Source of the DNA: an uncultured Prevotella sp.
GTDB lineage: Bacteria; Bacteroidota; Bacteroidia; Bacteroidales; Bacteroidaceae
Assembly: GCA_946405145.1 (NCBI GenBank)
Contig: CAMJGE010000002.1
Span: 1 to 64,000 of the forward strand
Direction: 5' to 3'
Length of the DNA: 64,000 bases
Shown here: positions 27,241 to 37,283 of the stretch, piece after piece
How positions within the stretch are numbered: the stretch's first letter is position 1
How the letters are laid out: each line of letters starts with the position of its first letter
The notes under the pieces: generated by a model
The model's database searches: none
What the model was told of the DNA's origin: nothing
The model's input: only the letters and a program-made list of their open reading frames with translations
Translations under genes and position numbers: made by a program

Positions 27241-27891
27241 CTACTTAATATACTTCATGATGATATCCACGATTTCCTCTTCCGACAGACAGTCGGCATA
27301 CACCACAAGGTCGTAGTTACGGGTATCATAACGCGAGGTGCCGGTATATTTCTTCACATAGTTCTCACGCATCTTGTCCACCTTCTCAATGATCTTACGG
27401 GCGGTGTCGCGGGAAACGTTCTGCTTGCGCATCACCCGATTCACGCGGTAAGGCAACGAGGCTTGGATGAAGATACTCAGGTGGTTGGGGTGGGCACGGA
27501 ACACATCGAATGCGGATCGACCAGTAATGACGCACGACTCATTCTCAGCGATGCCTTGCAGTATCTCTGTCTCAGCTTTGTAGAGTTCATCGGTGGTTGG
27601 CTGATCGAACAGACTCTTTACATCCTCCGGACTGTGATACGGGCTATGCTCCAGTATCCAGCTCCCGCCGATGCTCGCTATGCGCTTGAAATCCTCCCAC
27701 CATGGATGGTTGCTGCCTTTCAGTTTCTCAATCTCCTCGGTGGTGAGGTTGTACTTCTCTTCCAGACTCTTAATAAGCACCTTGTCATAAAGTGCTACGC
27801 CCAGCTTCTCTGCCACCTTACGGGCAATGGTCCGACCGCCGCTACCTAACTCGCGGTTGACGGTGATCACAAATTTCTCGTCTTTCTTCAT
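27241..27891 (-). CDS. Cytidylate-kinase-like protein
   Basis: 216 residues. The N-terminus FVITVNRELGSGGRTIARKVAEKLG is the P-loop of the cytidylate kinase-like family, with GSGGRT as the phosphate loop. The middle CVITGRSAFDVFRAHPN and the arginine-rich RVNRVMRKQNVSRDTARKII form the lid. It resembles the Bacteroidetes cytidylate kinase-like family rather than housekeeping Cmk, and its substrate is not established. It overlaps the upstream sensor gene by one base (TAATG). Confidence 0.8.
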   Translation of the reverse strand: MKKDEKFVITVNRELGSGGRTIARKVAEKLGVALYDKVLIKSLEEKYNLTTEEIEKLKGSNHPWWEDFKRIASIGGSWILEHSPYHSPEDVKSLFDQPTTDELYKAETEILQGIAENESCVITGRSAFDVFRAHPNHLSIFIQASLPYRVNRVMRKQNVSRDTARKIIEKVDKMRENYVKKYTGTSRYDTRNYDLVVYADCLSEEEIVDIIMKYIK

Positions 27892-28721
27892 TACATATCT
27901 TTGTGAATGTTAACCATTTTACAGGGGAACCAGAAAGTAGCATTGGTCTTTCTGCCAGTATCCGAGTTGATATCCAACTCGCCGCCAAGAGCATCGACGA
28001 TAGCTCTACACAAAGAGAGCTCAAGACCCGACGACTCGTTAGTCAGGTTCAGCGCATCTTCTCTCTGAAGGAATGTATAGATATCCTCGCCTATCAACTC
28101 TGCCTGCCCATTACCCATATAGCTAATAACAACCTTCAGGCCTTTGCGCTCATTAGTGTAGTAGATTGTGATATCACCCTGGGTGGTGTGATTGGAGGCA
28201 TTCGTCAGAAGATGCATCATGAGTTGATGCATGAAGTTGGTGTCGAGCCGGCCTCTGCAGTGTGGCGACAGGTCTGTTCTCACACGTACAGCCACATCTT
28301 TCTTGGCAACAGTCTGCGCCTCACGACGATAAGAAGCAAACAACTCGGAGAGATTCACTTCTATAAAAGTGAATGCGGGGGTGATACCCTCAAACTTCGA
28401 CAGCTCCAGCAGGTGACCGATGAAACTCAGCACATCCTCGGTATTCTTGTTGATATGGGTAGCCATCTCCCTTACCTGGGCAGGCTGCATCTGATCATCC
28501 CTTTCTTCAAGGATGAGATTGCTATATCCAAGGATAGCTTTCACTGGCGTGCGCAGGGCACGGCTGATATTGTCCAGGAATACGGTTTTTAGCAGTTCGC
28601 TCTTCTGAGCGCGTTTAATCTCTCTCTTCAGCTGGCGTTCATAATAGCGGTACATAAACCAGAAAGCAGCACCAAAACCTACCAGCAACACACAGATAAT
28701 AATCAAAAATAAGGCAACCAT
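27891..28721 (-). CDS. Histidine-kinase-like protein lacking the phosphoacceptor histidine
   Basis: 276 residues: one membrane helix (about 3-23), a short juxtamembrane coil, a HisKA-like domain and a HATPase-like domain. Where active kinases have NxSHExRTP this protein has NISRALRTP: arginine (codon CGT, 28560-28562, residue 54) replaces histidine and alanine replaces glutamate. The ATPase domain also looks weakened: the G1 box DxGxG reads YMGNGQ. The N-box LLTNASNHT is partly kept. It probably cannot autophosphorylate. It may bind a partner kinase, or be a structural or regulatory pseudokinase. A -7 box lies at 28750-28757. It overlaps the cytidylate-kinase-like gene by one base, so the two are likely coupled. 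Confidence 0.85.
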   Translation of the reverse strand: MVALFLIIICVLLVGFGAAFWFMYRYYERQLKREIKRAQKSELLKTVFLDNISRALRTPVKAILGYSNLILEERDDQMQPAQVREMATHINKNTEDVLSFIGHLLELSKFEGITPAFTFIEVNLSELFASYRREAQTVAKKDVAVRVRTDLSPHCRGRLDTNFMHQLMMHLLTNASNHTTQGDITIYYTNERKGLKVVISYMGNGQAELIGEDIYTFLQREDALNLTNESSGLELSLCRAIVDALGGELDINSDTGRKTNATFWFPCKMVNIHKDM

Positions 28722-28749
28722 AAGTTTAAAATTATTAGTATTGCGACTG

Positions 28750-28757
28750 CAAAGATA
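28750..28757 (-). promoter_or_regulatory. -7 box of the pseudo-kinase gene
   Basis: The minus strand reads TATCTTTG, a perfect match, 28 bases before the ATG at 28721. Confidence 0.6.
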
Positions 28758-28794
28758 GTAATTATATCTGAATATACCAAATTTTATAATAAAA

Positions 28795-28824
28795 AAAACC
28801 GATTGTCTCCCGACAACCGGTTTT
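28795..28824 (-). terminator. Hairpin with T-tract upstream of the pseudo-kinase promoter
   Basis: A 13-base stem (28795-28807 with 28812-28824, one wobble position) with a TCCC loop. On the minus strand it is followed by a run of T, so it looks like a rho-independent terminator, a second stop for groEL read-through. The rest of 28722-29087 is AT-rich and I see no gene in it. Confidence 0.65.
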
Positions 28825-29027
28825 CAAAAACAAACTACTTAAAAACTAATCTACTAAAACAAATCAAAAAAATATCTTTATTTAAATGTTCAATTTCTAT
28901 AATGTCGAGGGGCATTTTAAATAGTTAATGCATTAACGATTAATCCGTCACGTTGCAAAATTAATTTGTTTTTATTTTCTATCCAAGAAAAAACATCAAA
29001 AATAAAGTGTCTTTTTACAATTACTAA

Positions 29028-29060
29028 CAAAAAAAAGGGATGAACCACCTGATTCACCCC
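29028..29060 (-). terminator. groEL terminator
   Basis: 8-base stem (29037-29044 with 29053-29060, one wobble), 8-base loop and a following T-run on the minus strand, 28 bases after the groEL stop. Confidence 0.75.
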
Positions 29061-29087
29061 TCATATTGATATGTAGACTTTACAAAA

Positions 29088-30725
<1,638 letters not shown>

Positions 30726-30808
30726 TCAAAATTTAAAAATTAAACAATTTAAAAATGTAACAATTCAAATTCTTACATTTTAGCATTTTTACATTTTTAC
30801 ATTTGCGA

Positions 30809-31081
30809 TTATTTCTCAATAACCGCCAACACGTCGCTCTGGCGCATCATCAGATACTTCTCACCCTCGAACTCGAGTTCTGTACCAGAATACTTGCCGT
30901 AGAGCACTTCGTCACCCTCTTTCAGGATCATTGCCTCATCCTTGGTTCCCTGGCCTACGGCCTTAATGGTGCCGTGAAGGGGCTTCTCCTTGGCTGTGTC
31001 AGGAATGATAATACCACCGATTTTCTCTTCTGCAGGTGCTGGCAATACCAACACACGGTCTGCTAATGGTTTGATGTTCAT
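30809..31081 (-). CDS. groES: Co-chaperonin GroES
   Basis: 90 residues, the normal length. It opens [20 protein letters not shown], has the mobile-loop [13 protein letters not shown], and ends in a [13 protein letters not shown] strand. GroES caps the GroEL ring. Upstream on the minus strand a TACTTTTG box (31171-31178) could drive the pair. Confidence 0.97.
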   Translation of the reverse strand: MNIKPLADRVLVLPAPAEEKIGGIIIPDTAKEKPLHGTIKAVGQGTKDEAMILKEGDEVLYGKYSGTELEFEGEKYLMMRQSDVLAVIEK

Positions 31082-31170
31082 AATCTTTAATATTTATTTG
31101 TTTAACGTATTATACCTTATTATATATATAGGCAACGACGATCTTTCAACCGTCTCGCCATATTTTCTGC

Positions 31171-31178
31171 CAAAAGTA
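31171..31178 (-). promoter_or_regulatory. Possible -7 box of groES-groEL
   Basis: The minus strand reads TACTTTTG, 89 bases before groES. It fits TAnnTTTG, but the leader would be long and no CIRCE element is seen. Confidence 0.4.
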
Positions 31179-31264
31179 TGCCAACACCAAGGGGTGTGAC
31201 AACTTGTCAGCAAATAAAGTCAGTTAAAAAGCTTAAATCACTCAATTTTTCACGGATAACTGTT

Positions 31265-31293
31265 TTGCGATTCACTTTTTTATTGTACCTTTG
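31265..31293 (+). promoter_or_regulatory. Promoter of sppA
   Basis: TTG at 31265-31267 and TACCTTTG at 31286-31293, with 18 bases between, form a clear -33/-7 pair. It lies inside a longer frame that begins at 31178, so the sppA start must be downstream, at 31325. Confidence 0.7.
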
Positions 31294-31324
31294 CAGCTGT
31301 TACGTAACAATAAACCACTTTATT

Positions 31325-33133
31325 ATGAAACAATTCTTCAAAATGACGTTTGCCACCGTCTGTGGTATCGCCATCTTTCTGGTAGTAACCGGATTCTTCC
31401 TAACCATCTCGCTCCTGGGAATGGTAGCCAGTGATTCGGCATCTACTAAAGTAAAGGACAATTCAGTCTTTGTGATCAAACTCAATGGTGACATTGAAGA
31501 GCGTGCTTCTTCGGAATCACCTATCGATGAACTTTTGGGCATGGACGAAATCAGCACCATCGGTCTCGACGATGTGATCAGTGCCATCCGTAAGGCCAAG
31601 GACAACGAAGACATCAAGGGTATCTATCTGGAAGGTGGTTCGCTCGGTTTCGATGCACCTGCCACTGCCCAGCAGCTGCGCGACGCACTGAAGGACTTCA
31701 AGAAGAGCGGTAAGTGGATCGTGGCTTATGCCGACCAGTATCACCAGGTATCTTATTATGTGGCATCGGTTGCCGACAACATCTATCTGAACGACCATGG
31801 CACCATCGACTTCAGAGGTCTTGGCGGCAAGCGCGAATACTATAAAGGACTGTACGACAAGCTCGGTATCAAGTATATGGCTGCTAAGGTGGGCAAATAC
31901 AAGAGCTATGTGGAGAGCAACACCCTGACGGGCATGAGCGACTACGACCGCGAACAGCGTACCGCCTATCAGAACGGTATCTGGAACTACATGCTGAAGG
32001 AGATGGCCGAGAGTCGTAAGGTGAAGGCTGAAACGCTGAACCAGCTGGCTAACGACAGCATCATGGCTTTTGCCAACCCCAACGACTATGTGAAGGCGAA
32101 GCTGATCGACAAGGTGATATTCCCCGAGGAGATCAAGGCTGAGATCAAGAAGCGCCTGAAGATCGACGAGGACGACGATATCCACCAGCTCACCCTGAGC
32201 GACATGCTCAATGTGAAGTCAGAGAAGGATAACGACGGTGACAAGATCGCCATCTACTATGCCTATGGCAGCATCGTGGACAGTGAGACCATCAACAGAC
32301 TGCAGGGCGGCGGACACGACATTGTGGGAAAGAAGACAGCAGAAGACCTGCGTAAGCTCGCCGAGGATGACGACATCAAGGCGGTGGTGTTCCGCGTAAA
32401 CTCCGGTGGCGGCAGTGCTGTTGCCTCTGAGCAGATCCGTCATGCCGTGAAGCTGCTGAAGGCCAAGAAGCCGGTGGTGGTATCCATGGGTGGTGCCGCT
32501 GCTTCTGGTGGCTACTGGATCAGTTCTCCGGCTAATTACATCTTTGCAGAGCCTACCACCATCACGGGTAGCATCGGCATCTTCGGACTGATTCCCAACT
32601 TCAGCGGACTTGTTACCGACAAGCTCGGCATCACGTTCGACGGTGTAAAGACCAATAAGTTCTCCGACTATGACGAGGAACTGGTGCTGGGTAAGAACCC
32701 CGACGAGATCATGAAGCACCTGCAGACCTATATCGACCAAGGATACCAGCAGTTCCTCACCATCGTGTCTGAGGGTCGTGGCATCAAGCCCGCAGAGGTG
32801 GATTCCATCGGTCAGGGTCGTGTATGGCTCGCCAGCGATGCCGTGAAGATCAAGCTGGTGGATAAGCTCGGTAGTCTCGACGATGCCGTGAAGAAAGCTG
32901 CCGAACTCGCCAAGGTAAAGGAGTATCACTGTGCGACTTACCCCAACAAGGGCAGCTGGATCGACCAGTTCATACCTAATGAGAAGAAGGGATCTTACCT
33001 CGACGGTCAGTTGCACAAGGAGTTCAAGGCACTCTTAGGCGACCTCTACGAGCCGTTGATGGAGATCCGTAAGACCGTAAAGGACGGCAGTCGCATGCAA
33101 GCCCGCATGCTCGATGACGTGAGAGTGAAATAA
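31325..33133 (+). CDS. sppA: Signal peptide peptidase SppA (long form)
   Basis: 602 residues from the ATG at 31325. A membrane anchor lies near residues 10-35. Two S49 peptidase units follow: the first contains the predicted lysine in GKYKSYVES, the second the nucleophile in MGGAAASGGYW, followed by TTITGSIGIFG. This is the two-domain SppA arrangement that cleaves left-over signal peptides at the inner membrane. First gene of a plus-strand run with lpxK, punA and thiL (gap to lpxK 19 bases). Confidence 0.93.
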   Translation: MKQFFKMTFATVCGIAIFLVVTGFFLTISLLGMVASDSASTKVKDNSVFVIKLNGDIEERASSESPIDELLGMDEISTIGLDDVISAIRKAKDNEDIKGIYLEGGSLGFDAPATAQQLRDALKDFKKSGKWIVAYADQYHQVSYYVASVADNIYLNDHGTIDFRGLGGKREYYKGLYDKLGIKYMAAKVGKYKSYVESNTLTGMSDYDREQRTAYQNGIWNYMLKEMAESRKVKAETLNQLANDSIMAFANPNDYVKAKLIDKVIFPEEIKAEIKKRLKIDEDDDIHQLTLSDMLNVKSEKDNDGDKIAIYYAYGSIVDSETINRLQGGGHDIVGKKTAEDLRKLAEDDDIKAVVFRVNSGGGSAVASEQIRHAVKLLKAKKPVVVSMGGAAASGGYWISSPANYIFAEPTTITGSIGIFGLIPNFSGLVTDKLGITFDGVKTNKFSDYDEELVLGKNPDEIMKHLQTYIDQGYQQFLTIVSEGRGIKPAEVDSIGQGRVWLASDAVKIKLVDKLGSLDDAVKKAAELAKVKEYHCATYPNKGSWIDQFIPNEKKGSYLDGQLHKEFKALLGDLYEPLMEIRKTVKDGSRMQARMLDDVRVK

Positions 33134-33152
33134 AAGGTAAGAGCGAGATCTG

Positions 33153-34319
33153 ATGGAGGGTGATCTGATATACACCAACAAGAAACTGCGCCCGCTGAGT
33201 TGGCTCTACGGCTTAGGGGTCGGCTTCAGGAACTTCCTCTTTGAGGCAGGTGTCCTGAAGAGCCATTCCTATGCCACGCCTGTCATCGCTGTGGGTAACA
33301 TCACCGTGGGCGGAACAGGTAAGACACCGCATGTGGAGTACCTGATCCGCCTGCTGAAGGACAAGGCCAACCTGGCGGTACTCAGTCGCGGTTACAAGCG
33401 GAAGAGTCATGGGTTCGTGCTGGCCGACGACCATTCGACGATATATGATATTGGTGATGAGCCCTTCCAGATGAAACAGAAGTTCCCTGATATCACGGTG
33501 GCTGTCGATAAGAAACGTACCCGTGGCATCAGCCTGCTCACCAGTGGTGCTGCAGGCAAGGATATCGAAGTGATTGTGCTCGACGATGCCTTCCAGCATC
33601 GGTATGTCAAACCGGGCATCAACATCCTGTTGGTGGATTACCACCGTCTGATCATCTACGATGAGCTGCTGCCGTCAGGGCGCCTCCGCGAACCTGCCAG
33701 CAGTAAGGACAGGGCCGACATCGTGATCGTCACCAAGTGTCCGCCAAATATGAAGCCGATGAACTTCCGTGTCCTCACCAAGGCTATGGCCCTCTACCCT
33801 TACCAGCAGCTCTACTTCTCCACCCATGAATATGGCGATCTAGTCCCCCTAGGAGACCAAGGAGGCCTAGCCAGCCTAGCCCCCTACCACGTCCTCCTGC
33901 TCACAGGCATTGCCTCGCCCGAACAGATGAGACAAGATCTGGAGTCGTATGCACATGAGATCCATCCGCTGGTCTTTGCCGACCATCACCATTTCAGGGA
34001 GAAGGATATCCGTCTGATCAACGAGATGTTCAGCAAGCTCCCCTCCCCCAAGTGCATCATCACCACCGAGAAAGATGCCGTGCGCCTGAAGACGGTCGAA
34101 GGGCTGAGCGACGAGGTATTGCAGCACCTCTACGTGCTGCCCATCCGCATCAAACTGATGCTCGGACAAGAAGAATCATTTAACAAATATATTATAGACT
34201 ATGTACGCAAAAATTCAAGAAACAGCATCCTGGCTAAAAGCAAGGATGACTACAAGTCCAAAGACTGCGATTATTCTGGGGACCGGCCTCGGACAATTAG
34301 CTTCAGAAATAACCGATAA
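33153..34319 (+). CDS. lpxK: Tetraacyldisaccharide 4'-kinase LpxK
   Basis: 388 residues. The N-terminal LSWLYGLGVGFRN and VIAVGNITVGGTGKTPHVEYL with the P-loop GGTGKTP, then VLSRGYKRKS and VIVLDDAFQHRYV, are diagnostic. It phosphorylates the lipid A precursor at the inner membrane. The final 40 or so residues, past IIDYVRKNSRNS, overlap the start of punA by 119 bases in another frame and look low in conservation, as if an older stop had been lost. Codons around 33841-33885 are unusual (repeated CTA leucine in a CCTAG-rich patch). Confidence 0.94.
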   Translation: MEGDLIYTNKKLRPLSWLYGLGVGFRNFLFEAGVLKSHSYATPVIAVGNITVGGTGKTPHVEYLIRLLKDKANLAVLSRGYKRKSHGFVLADDHSTIYDIGDEPFQMKQKFPDITVAVDKKRTRGISLLTSGAAGKDIEVIVLDDAFQHRYVKPGINILLVDYHRLIIYDELLPSGRLREPASSKDRADIVIVTKCPPNMKPMNFRVLTKAMALYPYQQLYFSTHEYGDLVPLGDQGGLASLAPYHVLLLTGIASPEQMRQDLESYAHEIHPLVFADHHHFREKDIRLINEMFSKLPSPKCIITTEKDAVRLKTVEGLSDEVLQHLYVLPIRIKLMLGQEESFNKYIIDYVRKNSRNSILAKSKDDYKSKDCDYSGDRPRTISFRNNR

Positions 34320-35073
34320 GAACGAGATCCCTTATACAGAGATTCCAAACTTCCCCGTCTCTACGGTTGAGGGGCATAGTGGTAAACTCATCTTCGGCAA
34401 ACTGGGTGGTGTAGAGATCCTCGCCATGCAGGGACGCTTCCACTTCTACGAGGGCTACTCGATGAAGGAGGTCACTTTCCCCGTGCGCGTGATGTACGAG
34501 TTGGGCATCAAGACCCTTTTCGTTTCAAATGCTGCAGGTGGCATGAACCCGAAGTTCAATATCGGCGACCTGATGGTGATCACCGATCACATCAACTTCT
34601 TCCCGGAGCACCCGTTGCGCGGTAAGAACTTCCCCACGGGGCCGCGCTTTCCTGATATGCATCAGACCTATGACCCGCTGCTGATCAAAGTGGCCTTTGG
34701 CATTGCCCGTGAGAAGGGTATCACCTTACGGCGTGGTGTGTATGTGGGTGTGCAAGGACCTACCTTCGAGACACCTGCGGAATATAAGATGTATCGCATC
34801 ATGGGCGGCGATGCCGTGGGTATGAGTACCGTTCCCGAGGTGATTGTGGCGCATCATTGCGGCATCAAGACCTTTGGCATCTCCGTCATCACCGACCTCG
34901 GCGGCTTCGACGAGCCTGTGGAGGTAAGCCATGAGGAGGTGCAGGAAGCTGCCAATTCGGCACAGCCCAAGATGACAGAGATCATGAGAGATATGATCGT
35001 TTGGTCAGCGAAGTTCGATTACGACCAGAAGGCATCATTTAATACTGATCACCCAACAGAAGGATGGAAATAG
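34201..35073 (+). CDS. punA: Purine-nucleoside phosphorylase
   Basis: 290 residues. AIILGTGLGQLA, a phosphate-binding VEGHSGKLIFG, MQGRFHFYEGY, LFVSNAAGGMN and ISVITDLGGFD match trimeric PNP. It releases the base from purine nucleosides for salvage. The ATG at 34201 lies inside the end of lpxK, and the stop overlaps thiL by 10 bases. Confidence 0.94.
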   Translation: MYAKIQETASWLKARMTTSPKTAIILGTGLGQLASEITDKNEIPYTEIPNFPVSTVEGHSGKLIFGKLGGVEILAMQGRFHFYEGYSMKEVTFPVRVMYELGIKTLFVSNAAGGMNPKFNIGDLMVITDHINFFPEHPLRGKNFPTGPRFPDMHQTYDPLLIKVAFGIAREKGITLRRGVYVGVQGPTFETPAEYKMYRIMGGDAVGMSTVPEVIVAHHCGIKTFGISVITDLGGFDEPVEVSHEEVQEAANSAQPKMTEIMRDMIVWSAKFDYDQKASFNTDHPTEGWK

Positions 35074-36140
35074 CAAAATTAGGAGAGTTCGGTCTGATCG
35101 ACCGACTGACAAAAGATCTTGAGAAGAAAAACGAAAGCACGAAGTACGGCGTAGGCGACGACTGCGCCGTACTCAGCTATCCCGACAAGGAAGTGCTTGT
35201 CACTACCGACCTGCTGATGGAAGGGGTGCATTTCGACCTGACCTACATCGACCTGAAGCACCTGGGTTACAAGTCGGCGATGGTGAACATCAGCGATGTG
35301 TTCGCGATGAATGGCACACCGCGTCAGATAACCGTCTCGCTGGCGCTGAGCAAGCGCTTCACCGTAGAGGATATGGAGACCTTCTACGAGGGTCTGCGCC
35401 TGGCATGCGACAAGTGGGGCGTGGATATCGTGGGCGGCGACACCACATCGAGCTACACCGGTCTGGCCATCAGCATCACCTGTATCGGTGAGGCCCGTAA
35501 AGAGGATATCGTATATCGCAGCGGTGCCAAGGACACCGACCTCATCTGCGTCTCTGGCGACCTGGGTGCCGCCTATATGGGACTCCAGCTGCTGGAGCGC
35601 GAGAAGAGCGTGTACTACCAGCAGGTGGAAGAGGCTAAAAAGAAGAACGACAAGCGTGCCCTCGAGGCGCTGGCACACTTCCAGCCCGACTTCAGCGGCA
35701 AGGAATACCTGCTGCAGCGCCAGCTTCAGACCGAGGCGCGTGGCGACATCATCGAAAAGCTGCGCGAGGCAGGCATCCGCCCCACCGCGATGATGGACAT
35801 AAGCGATGGTCTCTCTTCCGAACTGCTGCATATCTGTAAACAGTCGGGCGTGGGTTGTCGCATCTATGAGAAGAATATCCCCATCGACTATCAGACGGCT
35901 GTGATGGCTGAGGAGCTGAACATGAACGTCACCACCTGTGCCCTGAATGGCGGTGAGGACTATGAGTTGCTGTTCACCGTTCCCATCGGCGACCATGAGA
36001 AGATAGAGCAGCTGGACGGTATCAAACTCATCGGCCATATCACCGATGCCAAGTTCGGTAAGGTGCTCGTAACCCGTGATAACCAGGAGTTTGAGCTCAA
36101 GGCTCAGGGGTGGAACGGATTGAGCAGCGAGAGCCATTAA
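35064..36140 (+). CDS. thiL: Thiamine-monophosphate kinase ThiL
   Basis: 358 residues. VGDDCAVLSYPDKEVLVTTD and GGDTTSSYTG are the ThiL/PurM-like nucleotide and magnesium motifs, with MMDISDGLSSEL and a C-terminal GGEDYELLFTVP. It converts thiamine phosphate to the pyrophosphate. It overlaps punA by 10 bases, so it belongs to the same operon. A near-palindromic stretch at the stop has no T-run. Confidence 0.95.
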   Translation: MEIAKLGEFGLIDRLTKDLEKKNESTKYGVGDDCAVLSYPDKEVLVTTDLLMEGVHFDLTYIDLKHLGYKSAMVNISDVFAMNGTPRQITVSLALSKRFTVEDMETFYEGLRLACDKWGVDIVGGDTTSSYTGLAISITCIGEARKEDIVYRSGAKDTDLICVSGDLGAAYMGLQLLEREKSVYYQQVEEAKKKNDKRALEALAHFQPDFSGKEYLLQRQLQTEARGDIIEKLREAGIRPTAMMDISDGLSSELLHICKQSGVGCRIYEKNIPIDYQTAVMAEELNMNVTTCALNGGEDYELLFTVPIGDHEKIEQLDGIKLIGHITDAKFGKVLVTRDNQEFELKAQGWNGLSSESH

Positions 36141-36227
36141 GCTCGCTTAAATGGCCGAGTCGCGAAAGACATCGACGACTATAATTGGGCAATCCCGATG
36201 TTTTTTTTGAAAAAAGTTCAGAAAATA

Positions 36228-36259
36228 TTTGGTGGGTTCAAAAAAAAGTCGTACCTTTG
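36228..36259 (+). promoter_or_regulatory. Promoter of tRNA-Phe
   Basis: TTTGG at 36228-36232 and TACCTTTG at 36252-36259 are well spaced and lie 36 bases before the tRNA. Confidence 0.65.
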
Positions 36260-36295
36260 CACCCGCAAACGAAAGGATTGCAAATTTGACACAAT

Positions 36296-36368
36296 GGTGC
36301 CTTAGCTCAGTTGGTAGAGCATCGGACTGAAAATCCGTGTGTCCCCGGTTCGATTCCTGGAGGTACCA
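36296..36368 (+). tRNA. tRNA-Phe (GAA)
   Basis: 73 bases. The acceptor arm GGTGCCT pairs with AGGTACC (one G-U). A TAGCTCAGTTGGTAGAGC D-arm, anticodon loop CTGAAAA with GAA, and GGTTCGATTCC T-arm are all present. The 3' CCA is not encoded. Confidence 0.97.
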
Positions 36369-36384
36369 CTCCTCCTTTCATTAG

Positions 36385-36416
36385 CCCGGTTTCGCATAAT
36401 GGCGGCCGGGTTTTTT
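36385..36416 (+). terminator. Terminator after tRNA-Phe
   Basis: CCCGG (36385-36389) pairs with CCGGG (36406-36410), followed by six T. Confidence 0.75.
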
Positions 36417-36441
36417 AGTATCACCTAATTCTATAACGATT

Positions 36442-37272
36442 ATGGGAATTGTCATTGGTATCGACGTGGGTATCTCCACGACAAAGATTGTAGGCATCAA
36501 GAATGGTAAGGTGTCTGCCCCTATCCGTATCACAGCAGCTGATCCGATCACCTCACTTTACGGCGCTTTCGGCAAATATCTCCACGACAACGAGATTGAC
36601 CTCAAGGATGTGGAGCAGGTGATGCTCACCGGTGTGGGTGCCGCCTATATCGACACCCCCATCTACGGACTGCCGACAGCGAAGTCGGAAGAGTTTATGG
36701 CTGATGGTCTGGGAGCACGCTTCGAATCGAAGCTCGACCATACCATCGTGGTCTCGATGGGCACCGGTACCTCGTTTGTGAAGTGCGATGGCGACGACAT
36801 GCGCCATATCGGCGGTATCGGTGTGGGAGGCGGTACCCTTCAGGGGCTGGCACGCATCATGCTCAACACTGGTGATATCAAACAGGTGGCAACGATGGCG
36901 CGACAAGGTAACGTGCGCAACATCGACCTGACCATTGGCGACATCAGTGCCCAGCCATTGCCGGGTCTGCCCATGGACACCACCGCGTCGAACTTCGCCC
37001 GTGCACAGGCCGATGCCTCCAAGGAGGATATCGCTGCCGGTCTCATCAAGATGGTGCTCCAGTCGATCGGTTCCGCCGCCTGGCTCGCCTCCTTAGGCAG
37101 TGACATCCGCGATTTTGTGCTCATCGGCAACCTCTCGCTCCTGCCCCAGTGCAAGGAGGTGTTCCCTGCCCTAGAGAAGCTCTACGACATCCGTTTCCAT
37201 ATCCCCAAGTACTCGCAGTACTGCACCGCCATCGGTGCCGCACTCGACTATACCATCAACAAGAAGAAATAG
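36442..37272 (+). CDS. coaW: Type II pantothenate kinase
   Basis: 276 residues. The opening GIDVGISTTKIVGI is the ASKHA phosphate loop, followed by VSMGTGTSFV and GGIGVGGGTLQGLA. This matches type II pantothenate kinases (CoaW). It makes 4'-phosphopantothenate, the first step to CoA. It starts 25 bases after the tRNA terminator, and no promoter of its own is obvious. Confidence 0.85.
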   Translation: MGIVIGIDVGISTTKIVGIKNGKVSAPIRITAADPITSLYGAFGKYLHDNEIDLKDVEQVMLTGVGAAYIDTPIYGLPTAKSEEFMADGLGARFESKLDHTIVVSMGTGTSFVKCDGDDMRHIGGIGVGGGTLQGLARIMLNTGDIKQVATMARQGNVRNIDLTIGDISAQPLPGLPMDTTASNFARAQADASKEDIAAGLIKMVLQSIGSAAWLASLGSDIRDFVLIGNLSLLPQCKEVFPALEKLYDIRFHIPKYSQYCTAIGAALDYTINKKK

Positions 37273-37283
37273 CTGTTGCTGCG

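Noticed and set aside
32219..33016. A 265-residue minus-strand frame
   Set aside because: Shadow of sppA.
35079..36137. A 352-residue open frame on the minus strand
   Set aside because: It is exactly antisense to thiL, whose motifs are clear; the frame follows from codon bias.
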